Source: Porites lobata (Eukaryota > Cnidaria > Anthozoa > Scleractinia > Poritidae). From it: DNA of 64,000 bases. A program made the position numbers and the translations under genes. Numbering within the stretch: the first letter of the stretch is position 1; each line of letters starts with the position of its first letter. The notes under the pieces are model-generated. The model was given only the letters and a program-made list of their open reading frames with translations. It was not told the origin of the DNA and made no database searches. Below, in pieces: positions 1-9,900 of the stretch. Where the stretch lies: contig CALNXK010000021.1 in assembly GCA_942486035.1 (NCBI GenBank), positions 735,001-799,000 of the forward strand, given 5' to 3'.

Positions 1-1026
1 ACCACTCCCAGCTCCAATTCCTCATCAGCTATGGGATCTTTTGATATCTCCACCTTAGAGGCGCGGTGCCACACCCTTCTGGTGCATGGGCTGGCATCCT
101 CTACACGCAACTCGTACGCTTCAGGTCAGAAAAAGTTTTATGACTTTTGTACTCAGCTTGGTAAGATTCATCCATCCGGTTCCCCTTGCCCGGTTGACGA
201 ATGGACGCTATGCCTGTTCGCAACATTCTTGGCCAATACTGTGCAATACTCCACCATCAAGGTGTATCTCTCTGCCGTGCGCTCCTTGCACGTCGACCAG
301 GGCTTTTCGGATCCTCTTGTCAACTGTTTAAGGTTGCAGCGGGTGCTTCGAGGAATTAAGCGAACTCAGGGCGATTCTTCTTCTCAACGGCTTCCAATCA
401 CAGATGAGATCATGGTTGTTATCTTCAAAGCATTGGACGTCACGATGGCGGATCATTGCATGTTTTGGGCAGCCTGTTGCCTGGCGTACTTTGGCTTTCT
501 TCGCTCTGCGGAATTCACCGTCCCCAATTTGGCCAGTTACTCCCCTTCCATCCATCTGGGTGTGGCCGATATCGCTGTGGACGCTAGTTCATTGCCCTCG
601 TGCCTTCGCATTAGGATAAAGGCATCCAAAACTGACCCCTTCCGGAAGGGGTGTTTCGTGCACATAGGCCGTGGCTCGTTTCCGCTGTGCGCAGTCCAAT
701 CGCTGTTGGCGTATTTGACTTTAAGGGGCGACAGACCGGGCCCCTTATTTTTGTTTCAGGACGGTCGCCCGTTGTCTCGATCTCTGTTGACGGCTTGGTT
801 ACGTCGCATCTTGCCTTCGGCTAACATCCAAGGCAACTTCTCGAGCTACAGTTTTCGCATTGGGGCAGCTACTGTCGCAGCTCGTAATGGCATCCCAGAT
901 CATCAAATTCAGGCTTTGGGGCGGTGGACCAGCACCGCCTATTTGTCTTACATTCGTACTCCTGCGGAGACGTTATCGCAACTCTCTAAACAATTGACTG
1001 CAGGTGTTTCAGGTTGCTCATCATAG
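1..1026 (+). CDS. Tyrosine recombinase of a DIRS/Ngaro-like retroelement (5' end open)
   Basis: The frame is open from the first base; the first Met is at 31 (331 aa from there), so the true start may lie upstream. From that Met, residues 15-110 look like the N-terminal SAM-like core-binding domain, and residues 120-310 like the catalytic domain of phage-integrase-type tyrosine recombinases. Visible catalytic positions are R158 (in FLRSAE), K200 (in ASKTD), R276 (in YSFRIGAAT), W299 (in GRWTS) and a Tyr at 304 or 307. The usual His of the HxxR box is Tyr at 273. In DIRS/Ngaro elements this enzyme integrates a circular DNA intermediate in place of a DDE integrase. A reverse transcriptase/RNase H ORF would be expected upstream, outside the window. 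The family call is firm; activity is doubtful because of Y273. A Crypton-type origin is less likely given the split repeats downstream. Confidence 0.88.
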   Translation, partial: TTPSSNSSSAMGSFDISTLEARCHTLLVHGLASSTRNSYASGQKKFYDFCTQLGKIHPSGSPCPVDEWTLCLFATFLANTVQYSTIKVYLSAVRSLHVDQGFSDPLVNCLRLQRVLRGIKRTQGDSSSQRLPITDEIMVVIFKALDVTMADHCMFWAACCLAYFGFLRSAEFTVPNLASYSPSIHLGVADIAVDASSLPSCLRIRIKASKTDPFRKGCFVHIGRGSFPLCAVQSLLAYLTLRGDRPGPLFLFQDGRPLSRSLLTAWLRRILPSANIQGNFSSYSFRIGAATVAARNGIPDHQIQALGRWTSTAYLSYIRTPAETLSQLSKQLTAGVSGCSS

Positions 1027-1435
1027 AAACCGTCAGATTTTACTTTCACTCAGTCTTCTGGGGACAAATTAGGGCACCGTTGTATCTCTACCTATGCTGG
1101 TTTGTGCTTAGCACAGTTGTCTCCGATGTTATTTGAATTCTCCGCGCTGTTTCGTTATGCTGTGGCCAGTAAGCACTGGGGGGCAAGTAGGGGCTTTGCA
1201 CTCATAATGGGATTCCGGTCAGGGAGTTTAGCCCTGACAGTGGGACGGAGGACAGCCTGTTGTTGCGGGTTGCAGGTTTGCGCGTCATCACTGGGTATGT
1301 ATGCTCCTTTTTGTTTTCTTGTCAGCGGCAGGCTTTGGGGTTGGTGCTTGGAGAGTTTTTTGGGGGGTCTCGGTCCCTCTCCCACCCTGCTTGCGGGCCC
1401 TTCGCTCCCCAAGCACTCCGCTTGGAGCGCGAGGT

Positions 1436-1553
1436 CTGGTGGTTGCCGCTCACAGGGTTGTCATGGTTACCTTACGCGCTCGGCTCCGGTGCTCGAGGCC
1501 CCACCATCTTTCCAGGCACCTTCCCCAAGCTCATCTATTGTTGATGAGTTTAA
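1436..1553 (+). repeat. Split direct repeat copy B1
   Basis: It runs from CTGGTGGTTGCC to GATGAGTTTAA. It matches 1820-1937 over 118 bp with one difference seen by eye (ACCTTACG here, ACCCTACG there). In YR retroelements such copies serve as internal complementary ends during circle formation. Confidence 0.85.
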
Positions 1554-1819
1554 ATGTGGTTAAATGTAATTTAAGCTAAGTTAAACGCGAAACAATGCTG
1601 GTCTGGGGTTTCCCTTGTCTCGGTCATGCGCAGTGGTGGGGGATCTGCGGGGAGTCGCGTGGTTTTACAGCTCGGGTTTTGAGGTCAACTCATTTGCACG
1701 TGCACTTTTGCCTTTTCGACGGTGCTTGGCGACTTTACTCCCCGCCCTTCCCTCCCCCTTTTCCGGTAAGTATGTGGTAAGTATGATGGTTCCACTGTCT
1801 TTTGTCAGTGTGACGGTGC

Positions 1820-1937
1820 CTGGTGGTTGCCGCTCACAGGGTTGTCATGGTTACCCTACGCGCTCGGCTCCGGTGCTCGAGGCCCCACCATCTTTCCAGG
1901 CACCTTCCCCAAGCTCATCTATTGTTGATGAGTTTAA
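1820..1937 (+). repeat. Split direct repeat copy B2, right end of the element
   Basis: This is the second copy of the 118-bp repeat, one mismatch from 1436-1553. The spacer 1554-1819 would be the A2 segment; part of it (about 1554-1605) resembles a reverse-strand fragment at 26385-26445. Confidence 0.85.
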
Positions 1938-4229
1938 CTCAGAATTAAGAAACAGCAAATAGAAGAAATAATCACCTATAAAACCCAAAGGGGCTATTCT
2001 TAGATCGAAAGTGAAATGGTACAATGAAGGAGAAAAGAAAACAAAAATAATCTTTCCATAATCTGGAGAAGTGGCACTTTAAGGTGTTTCGATATAGTTT
2101 TTCAGAGGCCATACCGATATTTTTCAATCGCTCTTAAAGTGATTTTATCCTTGTCTGATCGCTACAAAAATTTCATCAATGATTGAAGATTTGGATTGTT
2201 AAGTAATTACTGTATAGTAGCAATGTATATGTAAGTAATGCAAATGATACAAATAAACAAAAAAACAAAAGAGGAAAGAGATCTCTACCAAACCCCTGAC
2301 ACTTTTCACATCAAGCGCGGACTGCTCTCTCGTTAACCAGTGATGTTAGTCACATACCACACAACTTACAAAAAAAACAACTCTGTAACTACTCATAAAG
2401 CAAGTTGGTAAATAATAAGAGTGAGTTTGATTGACTGTTTTCAAAAATAAGAATATGTGGAAATTTGTGGAAAATCTCTTCAACAAATGATATTTTTTCA
2501 TTATAGGCAAAACAAGAAGAAATTTCACATTTTGTGCAAAGTGGGTTAACCTTTTTAACACATCCAAATCCACAAACGTCAAAATATTGAAAAAGCAAAA
2601 TCTGATTTTCTGTGCATGCCTGAACTGAAGATAACATTTTGCATCTGGAACAAAAGCCTGTCAAGTACTCCACCTGTAAACAGCATTTTAAACAGAGCCA
2701 GACAAGAGAGTGACCAGAGAACAGCTCGACAAGCTACAAAAAGCATTTGGATCTTTCCCTTTGACAACCATGCTATCTTCATTCACTCAAAGAAATGTGA
2801 TAACATCTTTCAAAATTGCTGCTTTATGACAAAGTACTACAAACGATTTATTATCTTGTGAAAGGTTTGAACCCACAAGACATTTATTAAATAGACAGGA
2901 TATCATCCTCATATCATATCCCACCTGCTTATTTATAACCTTGTTTACATCGGTGTTTTTACCCTTCCAATAAATAGGTTCGACTGACGAAACCTGGCTG
3001 CTAAACATGACAAAAGAGGAAACTTTTGCTAACTTAAAGTTTAAGATGAAAACTTAAAAGTAAAGGACTCTTAGAGCCATAAAAACAATCAAAACAATCA
3101 AATCTCACCTTGAAATCTTTTATCCAGAAATAGGAGACCTCTATACAAGGTTTTGGAGTCAACTTTTCTTTCACTGAATATAGCTTTGCTCACAATTTGC
3201 ACCCGATGAGACTACTGTTATCACCCTGTGTGAGGCAAACATAGCAACATAAGATGAAATTCTCGACCAATCAGAGTGCACAAAGATCTCTTTAATAACC
3301 GAAACAACTATACTGAAATTATTTACTCTTGAGTTTACACAGTTTGTTTCTTTTCTTGGCAATAAACAAGACATTTACCAGCAGGTAAATGCAGTTAATG
3401 GAACATGACGCCCTGGGGGACTGGGGGGTAGGCTGAGAAAGCCTGCCCTGTCTTAGGCTCGGTAGTATCTTGAAAGCCTGATTCATTAAATGAAAGCACT
3501 CTATTCTTTAAGCCGAAAACAAAAGCTCTTCGTGGCTGGAACCTCACTAACTTGTTGCATGTTTATCATTGAATATTTTCTTAACTTCGCAAAGATTGTT
3601 CTCTATTTTTAAGGCCCTATTCATGGCTAGACCTTAATCATGACAAGTTGAGGTAGTTAATGGTACAATTGTGTCAATTGGTCGTACTTTGAGATACTGT
3701 CTGACTATAAAGTATTGCTAATGTGACTCCTAATCATTATTTGGCTAGCTTGCACAAAAGCAATCATTTAAAGTAGTTTTGTTACCCGCCCTCCCTCCCT
3801 AAGGAGGAGTGGTTGTTAAGTTATATCTCAATAAATTTTGGTGGGTGACTCCTTGTGGTGCACTCAAGTCTGCGTTGCAACTTCCCCCAAGCTTTTGGCA
3901 TTGCTTGTGTCTTGCCATCTTTTGAGCTATTCCTTTGCCTTAATCCCGTCCAATATAGCCCGTGCGGCACTGGGGAGATAAGAAAGGCTCTGCCAAGACT
4001 CTTGACCTACCCCACGGTAGTGGGGCAATAAGTAAGGCTGGAGTTATTTTGTGTGCATAACCCCAAGTCACTATAACCTGCCACAGGGCTGTGTCCCCCC
4101 CCTTATTACGCCATCATGTAATTGTTGTTTATTTAGCCTGCGTCTGTCATTTAGTTGCATAACGTTTGCATGCTTATCTTACAAGCAGAATAGTGACATT
4201 AATTTCCCTTTTCTGGTATCATCTGACTA
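1938..4229. other. Intergenic AT-rich DNA without recognised genes
   Basis: No exon-like ORF with family resemblance was seen on either strand. A degenerate copy of a dispersed repeat lies at about 2590-2770. A partly duplicated GGGGAGATAAGAAAGGCT / GGGGCAATAAGTAAGGCT motif occurs at about 3970-4045. Confidence 0.5.
2590..2770 (+). repeat. Dispersed repeat, diverged copy 1 of 3
   Basis: Shares an ordered set of blocks with 16665-16960 and 45350-45640: TGCACATGCC-like, then TTTTGCATCTGGA, CTGTAAAC, GTGACCAGA and CTCGACAAGCT. Divergence is high, and no terminal repeats or duplications were found. Class unknown. Confidence 0.6.
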
Positions 4230-4700
4230 CAGGCAGCCCAAGCTCAGTGTGAGGGTTAAATCATTAATGCATGTGGTTTCATATTGCATAATCCTTAAAA
4301 TGGCAGTGAACATAAAGGATTTGTACAGGAATTCAGGTAAAAAATTTGAGAAGGTAAATACTTGCTAGAATTTTCAATAGAATACACCTTACCTCATTCA
4401 CTTTACTTGTTTTTGCTTGCTGTGTGGTTATTTTCCCAATCCATTGCGAGGAAACTCAGGGTTGAAGGAAATCGCATAAATTGCAATGGATCGGGAAAAT
4501 AACCACACCAGAAGCAAAAGCAAGTAAAGTGAATAAGGTAAGGTGTATTTTATTGAAAATTCCAGTAAGTATTTACCTTCTTGAATCTTTTAGCTGAATT
4601 CCCATACAAATCCTTTATGTTCACGGCCATTTTAAGGATTATGCAATATAAAACCACATGTATTAATAATTAAACTCTCACACTGAGCTTGGCTCGCCTG
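4230..4700. mobile_element. Fold-back MITE-like element (471 bp, arms about 219 bp)
   Basis: The left arm (4230-4448) begins AGGCAGCCCAAGCTCAGTGTG; the right arm (4482-4700) is its imperfect reverse complement, ending CACTGAGCTTGGCTCGCCTG. The inner arm ends CCAATCCATTGC / GCAATGGATCGG flank a loop of about 33 bp. Small internal differences show age. The same terminal motif appears singly at about 8424-8452, beside the satellite in DRC2. Confidence 0.85.
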
Positions 4701-5516
4701 TGGTCTGACTACAATTTTTTAACCCACCTCCACGTTTTGTGAATAATACATTGAAAATAAGGTCTCCCAAGCGAACTACAGGCTTGTGGCTAGAGTCTTC
4801 ATTTCACCTCATTCACTGATTGAACAAGTTAAATAAAGGATTTTTCCAAGCCTGGATTCGTTTACTTGAAATATGTTAACTTCTGAAGCGGACACCCACA
4901 GCCGGCTACACATCTTCTTTTGCACGCGCACGATTTCCATGAAGTATCGTTCAGTGTCTCACTACTTTCACGTCTTCAGCACACTTTTAGGAACTTTCAG
5001 AAAGACTGTCCCACTTTCCTGATTTGGAAGTTTCCTTTACAGCGTATTTCCAAATCATTTTGTCATTTAAAACTCTTTAAAACTTTGAAAACAGACCATT
5101 CTGTCATCTCCATAGCGCCATCTTGGCAAAATGATGATGCGCACTAGAATTGCGCAGTGAACACATATGGACATTCACGACTCCCCAGGGTACTTCAAAA
5201 TCGAGGTTGATTGAGAACGGTACTTTTGCATAAATTTTATGTTTACGCATTAACTTCCATTTACTTTCATCCGCATCCAATAGAGAGCTAACCGCAGGTC
5301 CCGTCTCACAGCACTTTCACTGACTTGTTCTTGGAACCCACATCACTATTCGAAAGGAGTAGGGGTCAAACTTTACGGGTTGTGGGATTGGGTAGGGATG
5401 GCACCTCGCATGGGACCTGAGTCCCTTTCGTGCACATTCCCTCTGGGTAGGCTTGTGTCCAGAATAGCTGGTAAATAAATAAATAAATAAATAAGGGGGA
5501 TAGATTAAATACTGAT
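4701..5516. other. Intergenic, no recognised gene
   Basis: Short ORFs only, none resembling a known family. A short TAAA tandem tract lies at about 5473-5493, just before the minisatellite. Confidence 0.4.
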
Positions 5517-6165
5517 AAGGGTAAATGAAGGCGGATGGAGGCAAATGAAGGCTAAGGGGAGTAAATGAAGGCGGATGAAGGCTAATGGTGGTAGATGAAG
5601 GCGGAGGAAGCTGAATGAAAGCGAATGGGGACACTGAAGGTGGATGACCGGTGAATAAATGCTGATGGGGGTAGATGAAGGCAGATGTAGGTGAATGAAG
5701 GCTGATGGAGGTAGCCGAAGATGAATGAAAGCGAATGGGGCTAGGTGAAGGCAGGTGGAGGTGAGGTGAAGGCTAGTGTGGGTTGATGAAGTCGGCTAAT
5801 AGGGGTAAATGACGGCGCATGAAGGTGTGTAAAGGATAATAGGGGTAGACGAAGGTGAATAAATGCGAGTGGGGGTAGATGAAGGTGAATGAAGGCTAAT
5901 GGGGGTAGATGAAAGTGGGTGGATGTAAATGAAGGCTAATGCCGTGATGGATGAAGGCGAATGAAGTTCAGTAAAGGCTTATGGGGGTAAATAAAGGCAG
6001 ATGAAGCCCAGTGAATGTTAATGTTGTAGATGAAGGCAGACAAAGGTGAATGAATGCCAGTGGAGGTAAATAATGGCGGATAAAGGTGAGTAAAGGCTAA
6101 TTGAGGTAGACGAAGGTGAATGAAAGCGAATTTGGATAGATGACGACGGATGAAGTTGAATGAAA
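5517..6165 (+). repeat. Degenerate minisatellite with 10-bp periodicity
   Basis: Tandem units are built from decamers of the types GAAGGCTAAT, GGGGGTAGAT and GAAGGTGAAT, arranged as 30-bp (three decamers) and 40-bp (four decamers) units over about 650 bp. The reverse strand is open for long stretches and reads as FIRLHPSS-like repeats. That is a by-product of 30-bp units keeping phase, not evidence for a gene. Confidence 0.85.
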
Positions 6166-6595
6166 TTACACAAAAACCGACAAACAATTCGGGGAAAATC
6201 CACTGCCATTTTCACCTGTCACTTATGCAGGATTAGAATAAGCGCTATTGGCAATTACCTTGATTAAAGATAAAGATTCACCTACGAATCATTCCAGATA
6301 AAATTCCCCGCGTAGTTGCCCGCAAAGTTATCCATCCACTATTCCGTCAGAAAGATAGACGATAAAAATGTAGGCAAAAAAATATAAGACATTCAAACTG
6401 TGGCTTTTGTGCATGTGTAAAAAACAAAACTGAAGCTTAATTACACCCAATTTGTAGGAAAGTATGCCGTTAGTGTACGAGTTGCAAATCTCATTTTAAG
6501 CCATTTCCAAGCTAAATAGCATGAAAACTGGTCCAAAGAGGAGTTGGTAAAAATGCAGGTATTCGCCTCTAAAATTCTAACGGCAAGGGTACCGT
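6166..6595. other. Intergenic, no recognised feature
   Basis: AT-rich single-copy-looking DNA between the minisatellite and the palindromic element. Nothing supportable was seen. Confidence 0.4.
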
Positions 6596-6729
6596 TAGTC
6601 TGCTACACAGCCGTTTTTAGTGTCGTCACACAACGCTCCTCCCCACTAGGAATGTAGTTCAGTTTTCAGCAGCCGTTAGTGGGAAGGAGCGTTGTGTGAC
6701 GACACAAAAGACGGCTGTGTAGCAGACTA
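6596..6729. mobile_element. Palindromic MITE (134 bp), TAG...CTA ends
   Basis: Left arm begins TAGTCTGCTACACAGCCG; right arm ends CGGCTGTGTAGCAGACTA. The arms are about 52 bp with few mismatches. Flanking 9-mers GGGTACCGT and GAGTAACGT agree at 7 of 9 positions, which fits an aged 9-bp target duplication as in the other TAG-ended elements of this window. Confidence 0.75.
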
Positions 6730-6790
6730 GAGTAACGTAACTAACATCTGAAATTAAAAATAAGACAAAGACACTACTGATTTACCTACT

Positions 6791-6803
6791 TTTATTATTT
6801 ATT
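6791..6803 (-). terminator. Polyadenylation signals for DRC2
   Basis: Two TTTATT motifs (AATAAA on the minus strand) lie at 6791-6796 and 6798-6803, about 135-145 bp past the DRC2 stop codon at 6937. A cleavage site shortly to the left is inferred. Confidence 0.5.
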
Positions 6804-6936
6804 GAAGAGGTTTAATTCAAAATAATTTATCATGCGTTGTTTACCGATACGGTGTAAAAAAAACTCTAAGATATAAATACATTTTTACAGTGGCAAATGT
6901 AACGATGTACAAATAGCTGTTCTTTGTGCAGCCGAT

Positions 6937-9900
6937 TCAAATAGAATGCTTTACTACATGGGCTGCCTCTACTACAGTGGGGCCCGATCTCTTCACACGC
7001 GGGTCAGCTATAGGAACAGCCAGCCTATTGAAACAAAAACAGTGACATTAGTATTAGGCGTAGTCTATTTGGATCGCACGCGCAAGACGGAAAGCGGAAA
7101 ACGTGACCGGCGGGGTGCGCGCTCCCCTTGAACGAGCTTCTGTTGCAATGTTAATGTAAGACTGAGAGGCGACTAGGGACGAGGCAGGTATTAGACCTGT
7201 TCCACACTACAATGGCAAAAAGTAGTTTCACTAAAAAGGATTATAATTTTAGCAGATTTTGAATCGGAAAAGCGCCCACAAGTTGATATCCTAGAAATCA
7301 AGTTTCAGAAACTGTGCACAACAGTCAAAGTAAAACTAAGCAAGTAAACTTTCGCGTGAAAATTGAGCGATACTTGACAAGACCCCGGGGACAGGCCTTT
7401 ATTTTACCGCGCCCTAGTGGAATGTTATATGAGTGACTATGAGCCTGTGAATAAGATCCACGTTACTCCAATCCTGGTAGAATGTGAGCGGACCCTTACT
7501 AGTTAATCGAGTTGAGAATAAGTTGAAAAAGGGCGAACAAAACGGAAAGGAGATTACACGGAGCTGCTCGCCCTCGCGAAAATCGTAAGGGACTGCTAAC
7601 AGTCTACAATCTTAATTGGAGAGGGGGGTGGAGTTTTTTACTTTTCACAGTGTAAATCGAGCACCACACGTAGTACCCAGTATAAGAAAGGAAGACAATA
7701 AAAAAGGAGGTTTAATTCACAGAACTGATTTCTTAATGCACAAAAACAAGTGAACAAGGACAATGGAGAGAGGTGTTGACCCTTGCCACAATCATAAGGG
7801 ACTGCTGAGAGTCCACAATCCTGGGGGGAGGGGGATGTGGATGCTTTGCCCGGGAAATCGGCACCTCAAATGACAATCTTTTTCTGAAAGGGACGAAAAA
7901 GAGAATGGAAGGGAAATCCATAGAATTGATTTATTAATGGTCCTATCCAACCTCGCTCCGGCGGCCATATTTGTGCCCCTCAAAGGGGCACCAACATGGC
8001 GTCTCCACACAAAGCCTCATAAATTTGGGTAAAACTTTTTTCCGAATATCTCTCATATGAATTATCGCACAGACCTGGTTCTAGGCCAGGCTTTTGTATA
8101 TTTATCTTCTTTCATTTCCAGGATTCTGGACCTTTTGTATTGACAGGTTAGAATTTTTATTTTTGATGGCGTTAAAAATTCGCCCCCACTTTGTACAACG
8201 CCTTTTCACTTTTTTTCAAGCGCTTATCCTGGGGCGCTTATCGTCATCACATTCAGTCTTACCTGACATTCGTTTTGCTGTTGACAATAAATAGTGGGTT
8301 GTACTGACTCAAGATCTCATCATTGACTGAAATACCTGAAACATAACAAAAAAAATCATTTGTTAAAGGTACAGTTATCTTGGGGATACCAAGGGGCTGC
8401 CGTGTCGCCTGTCTTGTTTACTCACAGGCGGCCCAAGCTCAGTATGAGAGTTTGCCTGTACAGATGGAACTTGGTGCGCTCTCTTCTGCGTTACCTCTGA
8501 CGCTTCAACGTAGCGCGCTCTGTTCTGTGTTCGTTAGTGACGCTAGAACTTAGCTCACTCCATTTTGTGTTTGCTTGTGACGCTACAACTTAGCGCGCTC
8601 TGTTTTGTGTTTGTATGTACAGCTACACCTTACCTTACCCCGTTTTGTCTTTTCTTGTTAAGTCACAATTTGGCACGCAACGTTCTGTGTTTGCTTGTAC
8701 AGCTACAACATAGCTCGCTACATTTTGAGTCTGCTTGTGACACTACAACTTAGCGCGCTCCGTTTTGTGTTCTTTTGTCCAGCTATTTTGTCCAGCTATT
8801 TAGTTTGTTTGTGACGCAACACCTAAGCGCGCTCTTTTCTGTGTTTCCTCGTGACGCTATAAACTTACCGCGCTCCATTTCATCTTGTTTTGAAGTTGAC
8901 AACACAACTTAATTCGCTCCATGTTGTGTTTGCTTGTGATGCTACAACTTAGCTCGTTTTACTTGTGTTTGTTTATGTCGCTTCAACTTAGCTCGCTCCA
9001 TTTTGTGTTTCCTAGTACCCCTACAACTTAGCGCGCTCTGTTCTGTGTTAACTTATACAGCAAAAACTTAGATTCCTCTCTTCTGTGTTTGCTTGTGACG
9101 CTATAACTTTGAGCACTTTGTTTTGTGTTTGTTTATGACGCTACAACTTAGCGCGTTCTGTTTGTGTTTGCATGTACAGCAAAGACTTAGCGTGCTAAAT
9201 TTTGTGTTTTCTTGTACGGCTTCAGCTCAGCGAGCTCTCTGCTGGGTTTGCCTGCACAGCTACAACTTAGCACGCTCCGTCGTGTGTTTGCCGCCCAACC
9301 TTTATCCGCCCTGTTTGTGTTGCTACATCTTTGCGCGCTCTGATTTGAGCTAATTTGGGTCGCAACACCTAAGGGCGCTCAGTTTTGTCGGTTTACATGT
9401 AAAGATTTAACTTGGCGCACTCTGCTCTATGTTTGCAAGTACAGCTAAAGCTAACCTCACTCCGTTTTGTGTTGCTTGTACAGCAACAGCTTAGCTTCCT
9501 TCATTTTGTGTTTGCCTGTAACTTGGTGCGCTCTCTTCTGTGTTAGTTTTGACGCTTCAAAGTAGCGCGCTCTGTTACGCGTTGTGACGTTCTGTGTTCG
9601 TTTGTGACGCTACAACTTAACGCTCCATTTTGTGTTTGCTTGTGACACTACAACTTAGCACGTTCTGTTCTGTGTTTGCTTGCACAGCTACAAATTAGCT
9701 AGCTCCGTTTTGTGCTGGCATGAACAGCAACAACTTAGCACGCTCTGTTCTGTATTTGCTTGTGACGCGACAACTAATCGCGCTACGTTTTGTGTTTGTT
9801 TGCGACGCAACAACCAGGTGCACCCAACGACAATTTTCGGAAAATATCTGTTTGGAAAACGATTAGAGATCTAAAATTTTCGGAACATTTGTTGTAAAAT

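Larger units (their letters stand above)
1..1937 (+). mobile_element. 3' portion of a DIRS/Ngaro-type YR retrotransposon
   Basis: A tyrosine-recombinase ORF is followed by two 118-bp direct copies (1436-1553 and 1820-1937) separated by 266 bp. This matches the split-direct-repeat layout known for Ngaro-type elements (A1-ORFs-B1-A2-B2), with the downstream copies as B1 and B2 and the spacer as A2. A1 and the RT ORF would lie upstream of base 1. The right boundary is set at the end of B2; sequence beyond 1937 turns AT-rich and unrelated. The element is GC-richer than its surroundings. Confidence 0.8.

Noticed and set aside
1102..1962. Plus-strand ORFs after the recombinase
   Set aside because: They span the split direct repeats and A2 segment of the retroelement; no protein family is recognisable.
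5317..6215. Minus-strand ORFs reading FIRLHPSSSIQ-like repeats
   Set aside because: By-product of a decamer-based minisatellite whose 30-bp units keep phase.
7985..8010. GGGGCACCAACATGGCGTCTCC as a gene start (YY1-type ATG)
   Set aside because: It lies in DRC2 intron 14 within a duplicated repeat, and the frame after the ATG has no recognisable product.
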